64,000 nucleotides of DNA from Streptomyces sp. NBC_01214. GTDB lineage: Bacteria; Actinomycetota; Actinomycetes; Streptomycetales; Streptomycetaceae. Below are positions 39,144 to 52,413 of this stretch, one piece after another. How positions within the stretch are numbered: the first letter of the stretch is position 1; each line of letters opens with the position of its first letter. The stretch spans positions 2,885,001-2,949,000 of the forward strand of contig NZ_JAPEOS010000001.1 of NCBI RefSeq assembly GCF_026340975.1. The letters are read 5' to 3'. A model generated the notes under the pieces. That model was not told where the DNA came from. It saw nothing but the letters and a program-made list of their open reading frames with translations, and searched no databases. A program made the position numbers and the translations under genes.

Positions 39144-39953
39144 ATGCAGCACGGAGTGGGGGGTGGGGGCGCGGGCTGGGGACAGCCGGGACCGCGCCCG
39201 TCGGCGCCCCCGCAGCCGCCGATACCCCCGGCGCAGGGCTGGCCGGGTTCGCCCCCGCCGCAGTCCCCGCCCCAGCCGCCCCACCAGCCCCATCAGCCGC
39301 CCCACCAGCACCATCAGACGCAGCCGGTGCCCGCCGTGCCGGAGGCCACCGGGCACATCCCGCTGCCTCCCGCAGTGCCGGGCACCGGCGGGGCCGTCCT
39401 CGCCGTCCTGCTGATCGGCCCGGCCGGCGCCGGTAAGACCACCGTCGCCCGGCACTGGGCCAGCACCCGGCCCGTACCGACCGCCCACGTCAGCCTGGAC
39501 GACGTCCGCGAGTGGGTCTGCTCCGGCTTCGCGGACCCCCAGGCGGGCTGGAACGAGCACTCCGAAGCCCAGTACCGGCTCGCCCGCCGCACCTGCGGCT
39601 TCGCCGCCCGCAACTACCTGGCGAACGGCATCTCCTGCATCCTGGACGACGCCGTCTTCCCGGACCGGCCCGTGGTCGGGCTGGGCGGCTGGAAGCGGCA
39701 CGTGGGCCCCACGCTGCTGCCGGTGGTGCTGCTGCCCGGCCTGGAGATCGTCCTGGAGCGCAACGCGGCCCGTTCCGGCAACCGCCGGCTCTCCGACGAG
39801 GAAGTCGCGCGGATCCACGGCAGGATGGCCGGCTGGTACGGCTCCGGACTGCCGATCATCGACAACTCCCACCTGGACGTCGAGGGCACCGCCCGCGCCC
39901 TCGACGAGGCCCTGGCCCGCGCCCTCTCGGCCCCCGGCGGCCGGCCCGGATAG
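39144..39953 (+). CDS. P-loop ATP-binding protein with Pro/His/Gln-rich N-terminus
   Basis: 269 residues. The first 75 are a low-complexity Gly/Pro/Gln/His tract (PPHQPHQPPHQHHQ). A P-loop kinase-like domain follows, with Walker A GPAGAGKTT at 92-100 and SLDDVREWVCSGFADPQAG resembling the substrate loop of zeta-toxin and chloramphenicol-phosphotransferase-like kinases. ATG 39144 follows GGAG by 8 bases. It has its own predicted promoter. The substrate is unknown. Confidence 0.78.
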   Translation: MQHGVGGGGAGWGQPGPRPSAPPQPPIPPAQGWPGSPPPQSPPQPPHQPHQPPHQHHQTQPVPAVPEATGHIPLPPAVPGTGGAVLAVLLIGPAGAGKTTVARHWASTRPVPTAHVSLDDVREWVCSGFADPQAGWNEHSEAQYRLARRTCGFAARNYLANGISCILDDAVFPDRPVVGLGGWKRHVGPTLLPVVLLPGLEIVLERNAARSGNRRLSDEEVARIHGRMAGWYGSGLPIIDNSHLDVEGTARALDEALARALSAPGGRPG

Positions 39954-40045
39954 CAGGGGGCGGCCGCCTCGGGCGCCCCGTGCCACCGGGCCCGGTCCCG
40001 GGCCCGTCCGGACGCGCTCGCCGGGCCGGATCGGCGGGGCGCTCG

Positions 40046-40061
40046 TACGCTCGAAGACATG
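40046..40061 (+). promoter_or_regulatory. Leaderless-type -10 (TACGCT) for the M24 gene
   Basis: TACGCT at 40046-40051 lies 7 bases before the ATG at 40059, with no clear ribosome-binding site. Confidence 0.4.
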
Positions 40062-41165
40062 TCAGACGTGTACGCCGCCCGCCGGGACCTGCTTCGCGAC
40101 CGATGTGCCGCCGCGGGGAGCGCCGCCGCACTGATCACGCGTCCGGCGAACGTCCGCTACCTCTCCGGGGCGTCCCCGCTCGATGCGGTGCTGCTCGTCG
40201 GCCCCACCGAGGACATGCTGTTCTGCGCCGGCGCACCCACCGGCGAGGCCGACGAGGGCCGCCTCGACGAGCACCTGGACGTGACCGTCCTGGGTAGCCC
40301 CGGCGGTGACCCGGCCGTCGCGGCCGCAGATTTGGCAGCCTCCCTCCGGGCCGATTCGCTCGCGGTGGAGGAACACCACCTCACCGTCGGCCGCCACCGG
40401 GCCCTGCGCTCCGTCGCGCCCAAACTGCGCCTCGCGGACCTCGGCACCGCCGTGGAGCAACAGCGCCTCGTCAAGGACGAGGAGGAGATCGCCTGCCTGC
40501 GGATCGCCGCCGAGATCGCCGACCAGGCCCTCGGGGAGCTGCTGGAGTCCATCCTCGTCGGGCGCACCGAGCGGCACCTCGCCCTGGAACTGGAGCGGCG
40601 GCTCGTCGACCACGGGGCGGACGGCCCCGCCTTCCCGACCTCCGTCGGCACCGGCCCGCACTCCGGCCGCTCCCGGCACCGGCCCTCCGACCGCAGGGTG
40701 GAGGAGGGCGACTTCCTCACGGTCTGTCTGGGCGCCAACTACCGCGGCTACCGGTGCGAGATCGGCCGGACCTTCGTGATCGGCACCAGCCCGGCCGACT
40801 GGCAGATCGAGCTGTACGACCTCGTCTTCACCGCCCAACGGGCCGGGCGCGAGGCCCTGCTGCCCGGGGCCGCGTACCGGGACGTGGACCATGCCGCACG
40901 CTCCGTCCTGGACTCCGCGGGCCACTCGGAAGCCCTCGCTCCGTGGACCGGACACGGGGTCGGCCTCGAAATCGACGAGGACCCGCAGCTTGCACCTACA
41001 GCAATGGGTAAACTGGACGCTTGCGTGCCGGTCACCGTCGAACCGGGGGTTCACCTCCCGGGCCGGGGAGGTGTCCGGATCGATGACACGCTCGTCGTGC
41101 GCCCCGAGGCGGACGGCGGTCCCGAGCTACTCACCATTACGACCAAGGAGCTGCTCGCGCTCTAG
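40059..41165 (+). CDS. M24-family (Xaa-Pro/aminopeptidase P-like) protein with altered metal site
   Basis: 368 residues. A creatinase-like N-domain ([19 protein letters not shown]) precedes a pita-bread M24 domain. Compared with active PepP/PepQ, the first two metal-ligand Asp positions are C223 and E234 ([17 protein letters not shown]); the usual ligand His is kept (H299), but the catalytic His seven residues later is D306 (GLEIDEDP); E328 is kept and the last Glu is D342 (GVRIDDT). The fold is clear, but di-metal peptidase activity is doubtful. It directly precedes efp, as in many bacteria. Confidence 0.88.
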   Translation: MSDVYAARRDLLRDRCAAAGSAAALITRPANVRYLSGASPLDAVLLVGPTEDMLFCAGAPTGEADEGRLDEHLDVTVLGSPGGDPAVAAADLAASLRADSLAVEEHHLTVGRHRALRSVAPKLRLADLGTAVEQQRLVKDEEEIACLRIAAEIADQALGELLESILVGRTERHLALELERRLVDHGADGPAFPTSVGTGPHSGRSRHRPSDRRVEEGDFLTVCLGANYRGYRCEIGRTFVIGTSPADWQIELYDLVFTAQRAGREALLPGAAYRDVDHAARSVLDSAGHSEALAPWTGHGVGLEIDEDPQLAPTAMGKLDACVPVTVEPGVHLPGRGGVRIDDTLVVRPEADGGPELLTITTKELLAL

Positions 41166-41224
41166 CCGGCTCTGCCGGGCTGTGCGCGCACCCGTGGTCT
41201 TCCAGTGCAGGAGATTCCGCAACC

Positions 41225-41791
41225 GTGGCTTCCACGAACGACCTCAAGAACGGCATGGTGCTCAAGCTCGACGGTGACCAGCTCTGGTCCGTCGTCGAGT
41301 TCCAGCACGTCAAGCCCGGCAAGGGCCCGGCCTTCGTGCGCACCAAGCTCAAGCACGTGCTCTCCGGCAAGGTCGTCGACAAGACGTTCAACGCCGGCAC
41401 GAAGGTCGAGACGGCCACCATCGACCGCCGTGACATGCAGTTCTCTTACATGGACGGCGAGTACTTCGTCTTCATGGACATGACCACCTTCGACCAGCTG
41501 ATGGTGGACAAGAAGGCTGTCGGCGACGCCGCCAACTTCCTGATCGAGGGCTTCACCGCCTCCGTCGCCCAGCACGAGGGCGAGGTGCTCTACGTCGAGC
41601 TCCCGGCCGCGGTCGAGCTCAAGATCGAGCACACCGACCCGGGCGTCCAGGGCGACCGCTCCACCGGTGGCACCAAGCCCGCCACCCTGGAGACCGGCTA
41701 CGAGATCCAGGTCCCGCTCTTCGTCACCACCGGCGAGACGGTCAAGGTCGACACCCGCACCAGCGACTACCTCGGCCGGAAGAGCAACTAA
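41225..41791 (+). CDS. efp: Elongation factor P
   Basis: 188 residues. It relieves ribosome stalling at polyproline. KOW-like domain I carries the loop P31-G-K33-G-P35, the Pro-flanked form known from actinobacteria whose Lys works unmodified; no modification genes such as epmA or ymfI are adjacent. OB domains II and III follow ([33 protein letters not shown]). GTG 41225 is 60 bases after the M24 gene; nusB starts 3 bases downstream. Confidence 0.97.
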   Translation: MASTNDLKNGMVLKLDGDQLWSVVEFQHVKPGKGPAFVRTKLKHVLSGKVVDKTFNAGTKVETATIDRRDMQFSYMDGEYFVFMDMTTFDQLMVDKKAVGDAANFLIEGFTASVAQHEGEVLYVELPAAVELKIEHTDPGVQGDRSTGGTKPATLETGYEIQVPLFVTTGETVKVDTRTSDYLGRKSN

Positions 41792-41794
41792 CCC

Positions 41795-42229
41795 GTGGCT
41801 GCTCGGAGCAATGCGCGCAAGCGCGCCTTCCAGATCCTCTTCGAGGCCGACCAGCGCGGGGTGCCCGTGCGCGAGGTCCTCGCGGACTGGATCCGCCACG
41901 CGCGGTCGGACGACCGGCAGCCGCCGGTCAGCGCCTTCACGATGGATCTCGTCGAGGGTTACGCCGACAAGGTGAACCGCATCGACGATCTGATCATCAC
42001 CTACGCCGTGGACTGGGACCTCGACCGCATGCCGGTCGCCGACCGGAACATCCTGCGGCTCGGTGCCTACGAGCTGATCTGGGTGGACGACACCCCGGAC
42101 GCCGTGGCCATCGACGAGGCCGTCCAGCTGGCCAAGGAGTTCTCGACGGACGAGTCCCCCTCGTTCGTGAACGGGCTGCTGGCCCGCTTCAAGGACCTGA
42201 AGCCGAGCCTGCGGCGCAGCGAGAGCTGA
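41795..42229 (+). CDS. nusB: Transcription antitermination factor NusB
   Basis: 144 residues, all-helical. It binds boxA RNA with S10 in rRNA antitermination. Arg/Lys-rich N-terminus (ARSNARKRAFQILFEADQRG), then DRMPVADRNILRLGAYELIW and AIDEAVQLAKEFSTDESPSFVNGLLARF, the conserved C-terminal signature. GTG 41795 lies 3 bases after the efp stop. A perfect hairpin terminates the unit. Confidence 0.96.
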   Translation: MAARSNARKRAFQILFEADQRGVPVREVLADWIRHARSDDRQPPVSAFTMDLVEGYADKVNRIDDLIITYAVDWDLDRMPVADRNILRLGAYELIWVDDTPDAVAIDEAVQLAKEFSTDESPSFVNGLLARFKDLKPSLRRSES

Positions 42230-42257
42230 CCGTACGGACCGGCGCCGGCACCGCCAT

Positions 42258-42297
42258 ACGGAAGGGCCCGCAACGTACGCGTTGCGGGCCCTTCCGT
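42258..42297 (+). terminator. Terminator-like hairpin after nusB
   Basis: A perfect 18-base stem, ACGGAAGGGCCCGCAACG (42258-42275) with 42280-42297, around a TACG loop. Confidence 0.85.
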
Positions 42298-42333
42298 GTA
42301 CGGCGCGGGTGCGGGGTGCGGGGTGCGGGAACG

Positions 42334-42383
42334 AAAAAACCGGCGGGCGCCGGACCCCCCGCAAGGGTCCGGCGCCCACCGGT
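42334..42383 (-). terminator. Terminator of bldD
   Basis: Read on the minus strand: a stem of about 19 pairs (42365-42383 with 42339-42359), then TTTTTT (42339-42334). A standard intrinsic terminator, 30 bases past the bldD stop. Confidence 0.88.
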
Positions 42384-42413
42384 AAACGTTTCTGCTGGTC
42401 CCGAGCCCGGAAC

Positions 42414-42914
42414 TCAGAGCTCCTCGTGCGCCACCGCGCGACGGGCGTCCGCGTCCAGCACGCCCCAGCTGATCAGCTGCTCGGTCAGGACCGAGGGGGA
42501 CTGGTCGTAGATCACGGCCAGGGTGCGCAGGTCGTCCTGGCGGATCGACAGCACCTTGCCGTTGTAGTCGCCCCGCTGGCTCTGGATCGTCGCCGCGTAA
42601 CGCTGGAGCGGGCCGGCCTTCTCGGCGGGGACCCCCGCCAGGCGCTCCAGGTCGAGACGCAGCTTCGGCGGCGGCTCGGCAGCCCCGCCGGGAGTCGTAC
42701 CCGGCAGCAGTTCCTGCACCGGAACCCCGTAGAAGTCCGCCAGCTCGGCAAGACGCTGGACGGTCACGGCGCGGTCCCCGCGCTCGTAAGAACCGACCAC
42801 CACGGCCTTCCACCGACCCTGGGACTTCTCCTCGACACCGTGGAGGGAAAGGCCCTGCTGGGTGCGGATGGCGCGGAGCTTGGCCCCGAGCTGTTTGGCG
42901 TATTCGCTGGACAT
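42414..42914 (-). CDS. bldD: Developmental master regulator BldD
   Basis: 166 residues. It represses sporulation genes during growth as a dimer held by tetrameric cyclic di-GMP. The N-terminal XRE-type HTH is about 1-70 (LGAKLRAIRTQQGLSLHGVEEKS). The cyclic di-GMP signature is present: R114-G-D116 and R125-Q-D-D128, eight residues apart. ATG 42914 with GGGAGCG upstream gives the conserved MSSEYAKQLG start; an ATG 39 bases further out is less likely. A BldD-box match and an 8-bp triple repeat lie upstream. Confidence 0.97.
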   Translation of the reverse strand: MSSEYAKQLGAKLRAIRTQQGLSLHGVEEKSQGRWKAVVVGSYERGDRAVTVQRLAELADFYGVPVQELLPGTTPGGAAEPPPKLRLDLERLAGVPAEKAGPLQRYAATIQSQRGDYNGKVLSIRQDDLRTLAVIYDQSPSVLTEQLISWGVLDADARRAVAHEEL

Positions 42915-42957
42915 AACGCTCCCGGACGCTGTGACGCTGTGGCTGATGGACACTGCG

Positions 42958-42981
42958 ACTACGTAACTACGTAACTACGTG
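42958..42981. repeat. Triple 8-bp repeat in the bldD promoter region
   Basis: ACTACGTA occurs three times in direct succession (the third ends in G). On the bldD strand it reads about GTTACGTA. It lies 44-67 bases upstream of the bldD ATG. Confidence 0.65.
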
Positions 42982-43016
42982 CGGCTCGGCCGCGCGGCTG
43001 GTAACTCACTGTGAGG

Positions 43017-43029
43017 TTACGCAGCGTTA
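43017..43029 (-). promoter_or_regulatory. BldD box upstream of bldD
   Basis: TTACGCAGCGTTA fits the BldD consensus TNACNCWGNGTNA at every defined position. It is about 103 bases upstream of the bldD start and 180 bases upstream of pyrR. BldD is known to bind its own promoter, so autoregulation is expected. Confidence 0.75.
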
Positions 43030-43164
43030 CTTGGATGCGTCAAGCCGAATGGTCTTCGTCGGCCCCCGGGGGTCCGTTCCAGCAGCCCCGTGAGAGCCAT
43101 TCCGTAGCGGCCCGGTCCGAGTCACCGGCCTCTCCCTGGTACCGTGTGAGGCGTACATCAGACG

Positions 43165-43784
<620 letters not shown>

Positions 43785-43822
43785 ACCGTCCGAGTGACGG
43801 GCCCCGACCGGGCCCGCGCCGA

Positions 43823-43848
43823 GCCCTGCCCTGCCCTGCCCCGCCCTG
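43823..43848. repeat. Short CCCTG repeats between pyrR and pyrB
   Basis: GCCCTGCCCTGCCCTGCC and a diverged copy lie in the 122-base pyrR-pyrB gap, which holds no gene. They are probably slippage-derived. Confidence 0.5.
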
Positions 43849-43906
43849 ACCGCTCGCACCTCCGCCCGTCAGTCCGCCTGCCCTCCCGACCTACGGAGCC
43901 ATCCAG

Positions 43907-44899
43907 ATGAAGCGCCACCTCATCTCGGCCGCCGACCTCACGCGCGACGACGCCGTCCTGATCCTCGACACCGCCGAGGAGATGGCCCGTGTCGCGGACC
44001 GGCCGATCAAGAAGCTGCCCACCCTGCGCGGCCTCACCGTCGTCAACCTCTTCTTCGAGGACTCGACCCGCACCCGGATCTCCTTCGAAGCGGCCGCCAA
44101 GCGGCTCTCGGCGGACGTCATCAACTTCTCCGCGAAGGGTTCGTCCGTTTCCAAGGGCGAATCCCTGAAGGACACCGCGCTGACCCTGGAGGCCATGGGC
44201 GCCGACGCGGTCGTCATCCGCCACCACGCCTCAGGCGCCCCCTACCGGCTCGCGACGTCCGGCTGGATCGACTCCGCCGTCGTCAACGCGGGCGACGGCA
44301 CCCACGAGCACCCCACCCAGGCCCTGCTGGACGCCTTCACCATGCGCCGCCGCCTGGTCGGCCGTGACGCCGGCCTCGGCAAGGACCTGAACGGCCGCCG
44401 GATCACCATCGTCGGCGACGTCCTGCACAGCCGCGTGGCCCGCTCCAACGTCCACCTGCTGCACACCCTCGGCGCCGAGGTCACCCTGGTGGCCCCGCCC
44501 ACCCTCGTCCCGATCGGCGTCGAGACCTGGCCCTGCGAGGTCTCGTACAACCTCGACGAGGTGCTGCCGAAGTCCGATGCGGTGATGATGCTGCGTGTGC
44601 AGCGCGAACGCATGAACGCCGCCTTCTTCCCGACCGAGCGCGAGTACTCCCGCCGGTACGGGCTCGACGGCGACCGCATGGCGAAGATGCCCGAGCACGC
44701 CATCGTGATGCACCCCGGCCCGATGAACCGCGGCATGGAGATCACCGCACAGGTCGCCGACTCCGACCGCTGCACGGCCGTCGAGCAGGTCGCCAACGGC
44801 GTCTCCACCCGGATGGCCGTCCTGTACCTGCTGCTCGGCGGCTCCCAGCCCGCCGTCACCACCACCCCTGCCGCCGCGCGTACCGAGGAGAGCAAGTAA
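43907..44899 (+). CDS. pyrB: Aspartate carbamoyltransferase, catalytic subunit
   Basis: 330 residues. It joins carbamoyl phosphate to aspartate. The carbamoyl-phosphate site [19 protein letters not shown] and the loop [32 protein letters not shown] and [12 protein letters not shown] are intact. There is no pyrI here, so the enzyme should be a class B/C type without a regulatory chain. ATG 43907; pyrC begins 2 bases after its stop. Confidence 0.97.
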   Translation: MKRHLISAADLTRDDAVLILDTAEEMARVADRPIKKLPTLRGLTVVNLFFEDSTRTRISFEAAAKRLSADVINFSAKGSSVSKGESLKDTALTLEAMGADAVVIRHHASGAPYRLATSGWIDSAVVNAGDGTHEHPTQALLDAFTMRRRLVGRDAGLGKDLNGRRITIVGDVLHSRVARSNVHLLHTLGAEVTLVAPPTLVPIGVETWPCEVSYNLDEVLPKSDAVMMLRVQRERMNAAFFPTEREYSRRYGLDGDRMAKMPEHAIVMHPGPMNRGMEITAQVADSDRCTAVEQVANGVSTRMAVLYLLLGGSQPAVTTTPAAARTEESK

Positions 44900-44901
44900 C
44901 C

Positions 44902-46188
44902 ATGAGCAAGATCCTTATCCGTGGCGCGAAGGTACTCGGTGGCGAGGCGCAGGACGTCCTGATCGACGGCGAGACCATCGCCGCCGTGGGGACGGGCCTG
45001 GACGCCGAGGGCGCGACCGTCATCGAGGCCGAGGGCCAGCTCCTCCTCCCCGGCCTCGTCGACCTGCACACCCACCTGCGCGAGCCCGGCCGCGAGGACT
45101 CCGAGACCGTCCTCACCGGCACCCGCGCCGCCGCCTCCGGTGGCTACACCGCCGTGTTCGCCATGGCGAACACCTTCCCGGTCGCCGACACCGCAGGCGT
45201 CGTCGAGCAGGTCTGGCGCCTGGGCAAGGAGTCCGGCTACTGCGACGTGCAGCCCATCGGCGCCGTCACCGTCGGCCTGGAGGGCAAGCAGCTCTCCGAG
45301 CTGGGGGCCATGCACGAGTCCGCCGCCCGCGTCACCGTCTTCTCCGACGACGGCAAGTGCGTGGACGACGCCGTGATCATGCGCCGTGCCCTGGAGTACG
45401 TGAAGGCCTTCGGCGGTGTCGTCGCCCAGCACGCCCAGGAGCCCCGCCTCACCGAGGGCGCCCAGATGAACGAGGGCATCGTCTCCGCGGAACTCGGTCT
45501 CGGCGGCTGGCCGGCCGTCGCCGAGGAGTCGATCATCGCCCGCGACGTCCTGCTCGCCGAGCACGTCGGCTCCCGCGTCCACATCTGCCACCTCTCCACC
45601 GCCGGCTCCGTCGAGATCGTCCGCTGGGCCAAGTCCCGCGGCATCGACGTCACCGCCGAGGTCACCCCGCACCACCTCCTCCTCACCGAGGAGCTCGTGC
45701 GCTCGTACAACGCGGTCTACAAGGTCAACCCGCCGCTGCGCACCGAGCGCGACGTGCTGGCCCTGCGCGAGGCGCTCGCCGACGGCACGATCGACATCGT
45801 CGCCACCGACCACGCCCCGCACCCGCACGAGGACAAGGACTGCGAGTGGGCCGCCGCCGCCATGGGCATGGTCGGCCTGGAGACCGCGCTCTCCGTCGTC
45901 CAGCAGACGATGGTCGAGACCGGACTGCTCGACTGGGCGGGCGTCGCCGAGCGGATGTCCTTCGCTCCGGCGCGCATCGGCGGTCTCGAGAACCACGGCC
46001 GTCCCGTCTCGGCAGGTGAACCCGCGAACCTGACCTTGGTCGATACCTCGTACCGTGGTGTCGTGGACCCCGCACACTTCGCCTCCCGCAGCCGCAACAC
46101 GCCTTACGAGGGCCGTGAGCTGCCGGGGCGCGTCACTCATACCTTCCTGCGGGGCCGGGCAACGGTCGTGGACGGGAAACTGGCGTGA
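44902..46188 (+). CDS. pyrC: Dihydroorotase
   Basis: 428 residues, type I (multifunctional-type) amidohydrolase. It closes carbamoyl aspartate to dihydroorotate. Metal ligands [10 protein letters not shown], further His in HAQEPRL and [10 protein letters not shown], and Asp in ATDHAPH are present, so the enzyme looks active rather than being the inactive pyrB partner form. It is coupled to the PH-like gene by a 4-base overlap (GTGA). Confidence 0.96.
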   Translation: MSKILIRGAKVLGGEAQDVLIDGETIAAVGTGLDAEGATVIEAEGQLLLPGLVDLHTHLREPGREDSETVLTGTRAAASGGYTAVFAMANTFPVADTAGVVEQVWRLGKESGYCDVQPIGAVTVGLEGKQLSELGAMHESAARVTVFSDDGKCVDDAVIMRRALEYVKAFGGVVAQHAQEPRLTEGAQMNEGIVSAELGLGGWPAVAEESIIARDVLLAEHVGSRVHICHLSTAGSVEIVRWAKSRGIDVTAEVTPHHLLLTEELVRSYNAVYKVNPPLRTERDVLALREALADGTIDIVATDHAPHPHEDKDCEWAAAAMGMVGLETALSVVQQTMVETGLLDWAGVAERMSFAPARIGGLENHGRPVSAGEPANLTLVDTSYRGVVDPAHFASRSRNTPYEGRELPGRVTHTFLRGRATVVDGKLA

Positions 46189-46766
46189 CACCTGCAGTAA
46201 TCCAACTGGCCGCCGAGGCCGCAGAACGACAGTCGGCGGAGGTGACCCAGTTCGGCGCCCGCATCGCGTGGGTGATCGGCCTGGCCGTCTTCGTCGCGTT
46301 CGTCTACTGGCTGATGCGGCAGGGCTGGAAATGGCGCGGCGCCCTGCAGAACGATCTGCCGGAGCTGCCCGCCGCCCCCGACGGTCTTCCCGAGCACCGG
46401 CTGGCCCTGACCGGCCGGTACCACGGGTCCACCACCGCCGGGCAGTGGCTCGACCGGATCGTCGCCCACGGTCTGGGCCTGCGCAGCCGGGTCGAGCTCA
46501 CGCTCACCGACGCGGGCCTCGACGTGGTCCGACCGGGGGCGGGCGACTTCTTCGTACCGGCCGCGCAGCTGCGCGGCGCCCGCCTCGACAAGGGAATCGC
46601 GGGCAAGGTACTCACCGAGGGCGGCCTGCTCGTCGTCACCTGGGCGCACGGCGACAAGCTGATCGACTCCGGATTCCGCTCCGACCGCGCGGCCGAACAC
46701 GCCGCCTGGGTCGAAGCCATCAATCTCATGAACTCATCCATCACGACGGAAGGCGCCGAACGATGA
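46185..46766 (+). CDS. PH-like domain membrane protein of the pyr operon
   Basis: 193 residues. A single membrane helix at about 27-45 ([18 protein letters not shown]) is followed by a beta-rich domain resembling a PH fold ([31 protein letters not shown], then [19 protein letters not shown]). It overlaps both pyrC and carA, so it must be expressed with pyrimidine synthesis. A membrane protein also occupies this place between pyrC and carA in mycobacteria, which suggests a conserved, unassigned role. Confidence 0.83.
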   Translation: MTPAVIQLAAEAAERQSAEVTQFGARIAWVIGLAVFVAFVYWLMRQGWKWRGALQNDLPELPAAPDGLPEHRLALTGRYHGSTTAGQWLDRIVAHGLGLRSRVELTLTDAGLDVVRPGAGDFFVPAAQLRGARLDKGIAGKVLTEGGLLVVTWAHGDKLIDSGFRSDRAAEHAAWVEAINLMNSSITTEGAER

Positions 46767-47903
46767 CGACCTCCACCAGGGGAGCAGCCAAAGCTCCCGC
46801 CGTACTCGTCCTGGAGGACGGTCGGATCTTCCGCGGCCGCGCCTACGGCGCTGTGGGGGAGACCTTCGGCGAGGCCGTGTTCTCCACCGGCATGACCGGC
46901 TACCAGGAGACCCTCACCGACCCGTCGTACCACCGGCAGGTCGTCGTGATGACCGCCCCCCACGTGGGCAACACCGGCGTCAACGACGAGGACCCCGAGT
47001 CCTCCCGCATCTGGGTGGCCGGCTACGTCGTGCGCGACCCCGCCCGCGTCCCCTCCAACTGGCGCTCCCGGCGCTCGCTGGACGAGGAGCTCGCGAAGCA
47101 GGGCGTCGTCGGGATCTCCGGCATCGACACCCGCGCCCTGACCCGCCACCTGCGCGAGCGCGGCGCCATGCGCGTCGGCATCTTCTCGGGCGAGGCCTGG
47201 GTCGGCATCCGCGACGAGGCCCTGCTGGCCAAGGTCCAGGCACAGCCGCAGATGAAGGGCGCGAACCTCTCCGCCGAGGTCGCCACCAAGGAGGCGTACG
47301 TCGTCCCCGCGATCGGCGAGAAGCGCTTCACCGTCGCCGCCGTCGATCTCGGCATCAAGGGCATGACCCCGCACCGGATGGCCGAGCGCGGCATCGAGGT
47401 GCACGTGCTGCCCGCCACCGCCACCGTCGAGGACGTGTACGCGGTCCAGCCGGACGGCGTGTTCTTCTCCAACGGCCCGGGCGACCCGGCCACCGCCGAC
47501 GGCCCCGTCGCCGTCATGCAGGGCGTGCTGGAGCGCAAGACCCCGCTCTTCGGCATCTGCTTCGGCAACCAGATCCTGGGCCGCGCGCTCGGCTTCGGCA
47601 CCTACAAGCTGAAGTACGGCCACCGCGGCATCAACCAGCCGGTGCAGGACCGCACCACCGGCAAGGTCGAGATCACCGCGCACAACCACGGCTTCGCCGT
47701 CGACGCGCCCCTCGACAAGGTCACCGAGACCGCCTACGGCCGCGCCGAGGTCTCCCACGTCTGCCTGAACGACAACGTCGTCGAAGGCCTCCAGCTGCTC
47801 GACCAGCCGGCCTTCAGCGTCCAGTACCACCCCGAGGCGGCCGCCGGCCCGCACGACGCCGCGTACCTCTTCGACCGCTTCGTATCTCTGATGGAGGCCG
47901 AGC

Positions 47904-47911
<8 letters not shown>
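46763..47911 (+). CDS. carA: Carbamoyl-phosphate synthase small subunit
   Basis: 382 residues. It hydrolyses glutamine and sends ammonia to CarB. The N-terminal CPSase domain begins [16 protein letters not shown]; the class I glutaminase triad lies in [16 protein letters not shown] (Cys) and [11 protein letters not shown] (His, Glu). ATG 46763 overlaps the preceding stop, and its TAA lies inside the start of carB (8-base overlap). Confidence 0.97.
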
Positions 47912-51212
<3,301 letters not shown>

Positions 51213-51239
51213 CGCAGGCCCGTACAGCCCGGACACGGG

Positions 51240-51275
51240 GAGGGGGACACCGGTTTCACGACGGGTGTCCCCCTC
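51240..51275 (+). terminator. Hairpin between carB and pyrD
   Basis: GAGGGGGACACC (51240-51251) pairs with GGTGTCCCCCTC (51264-51275), loop of 12. It lies inside the pyr gene run and may attenuate read-through into pyrDF. Confidence 0.6.
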
Positions 51276-51303
51276 TTCACGAGCGCAGAGGGATTTTCAG
51301 ACG

Positions 51304-52413
51304 ATGTACAAAACGTTCTTCAACCTGGTCTTCAAGCGGATGGACCCGGAGCAGGCCCACTACCTGGCCTTCCGCTGGATCCGCCTGGCGGCCCGCACGC
51401 CCGTGCTGCGCACCTTCGTCGCGGCCGCCCTGGCCCCGCGCTACGAGGAGCTGCGCACCGAGGCCCTCGGCCTGCGCATGCACGGCCCCTTCGGCCTCGC
51501 CGCGGGCTTCGACAAGAACGCCGTCGCCATCGACGGCATGTCGATGCTCGGCTTCGACCACATCGAGATCGGCACGGTCACGGCCGAACCGCAGCCCGGC
51601 AACCCGAAGAAGCGGCTCTTCCGCCTCGTGGCGGACCGCGCGCTGATCAACCGCATGGGCTTCAACAACGAGGGCTCGGCGGCCGTGGCGGCCCGCCTGG
51701 CGGCCCGTGAGGCCGTCTTCAAGACGGTCGTCGGCGTCAACATCGGCAAGACGAAGGTCGTGCCCGAGGAGGAGGCCGTGGCGGACTACGTCGCCTCGAC
51801 CGAGCGTCTCGCCCGGCACGCCGACTACCTCGTCGTGAACGTCTCCTCGCCGAACACCCCGGGCCTGCGCAACCTCCAGGCCACCGAGTCGCTGCGCCCG
51901 CTGCTGACGGCCGTGCGCGAGGCCGCGGACCGCACCGTGACCGACCGCCGGGTGCCCCTGCTGGTCAAGATCGCCCCCGACCTCGCGGACGAGGACGTCG
52001 ACGCGGTCGCCGACCTGGCCCTGGAGCTGGGCCTCGACGGCATCATCGCGACGAACACCACCATCGCCCGGGAGGGGCTGGGCCTGAAGTCCGCCCCGTC
52101 CCTGGCGAAGGAGACCGGCGGGCTCTCCGGCGCCCCGGTCAAGGAGCGCTCGCTGGAGGTCCTGCGCCGCCTGTACGCCCGCGTGGGGGACCGCCTGGTC
52201 CTGGTCGGGGTCGGCGGCATCGAGAACGCCGAGGACGCCTGGCAGCGGATCCTGGCCGGCGCCACGCTGATCCAGGGCTACAGCGCCTTCATCTACGAAG
52301 GCCCGTTCTACGCCCGCGCCATCCACAAGGGCCTTGCCGCGCGCCTGGCCAACAGCCCGTACGCGACGCTCGCCGAAGCGGTGGGCGCCGAGACCCGAAA
52401 GGCCGCCAAGTGA
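51304..52413 (+). CDS. pyrD: Dihydroorotate dehydrogenase (quinone), class 2
   Basis: 369 residues. It oxidises dihydroorotate with menaquinone at the membrane. The N-terminal extension ([23 protein letters not shown]) is the class 2 membrane-binding part; [11 protein letters not shown] carries the catalytic Ser, and [19 protein letters not shown] binds FMN phosphate. ATG 51304 was chosen over the upstream GTG at 51265 because AGAGGG fits and the family N-terminus then matches. Its TGA overlaps the pyrF GTG. Confidence 0.96.
   Translation: MYKTFFNLVFKRMDPEQAHYLAFRWIRLAARTPVLRTFVAAALAPRYEELRTEALGLRMHGPFGLAAGFDKNAVAIDGMSMLGFDHIEIGTVTAEPQPGNPKKRLFRLVADRALINRMGFNNEGSAAVAARLAAREAVFKTVVGVNIGKTKVVPEEEAVADYVASTERLARHADYLVVNVSSPNTPGLRNLQATESLRPLLTAVREAADRTVTDRRVPLLVKIAPDLADEDVDAVADLALELGLDGIIATNTTIAREGLGLKSAPSLAKETGGLSGAPVKERSLEVLRRLYARVGDRLVLVGVGGIENAEDAWQRILAGATLIQGYSAFIYEGPFYARAIHKGLAARLANSPYATLAEAVGAETRKAAK

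Noticed and set aside
42307..42330. GGGTGCG repeats between nusB and bldD
   Set aside because: Three short G-rich units between two terminators; too short and simple to call a site.
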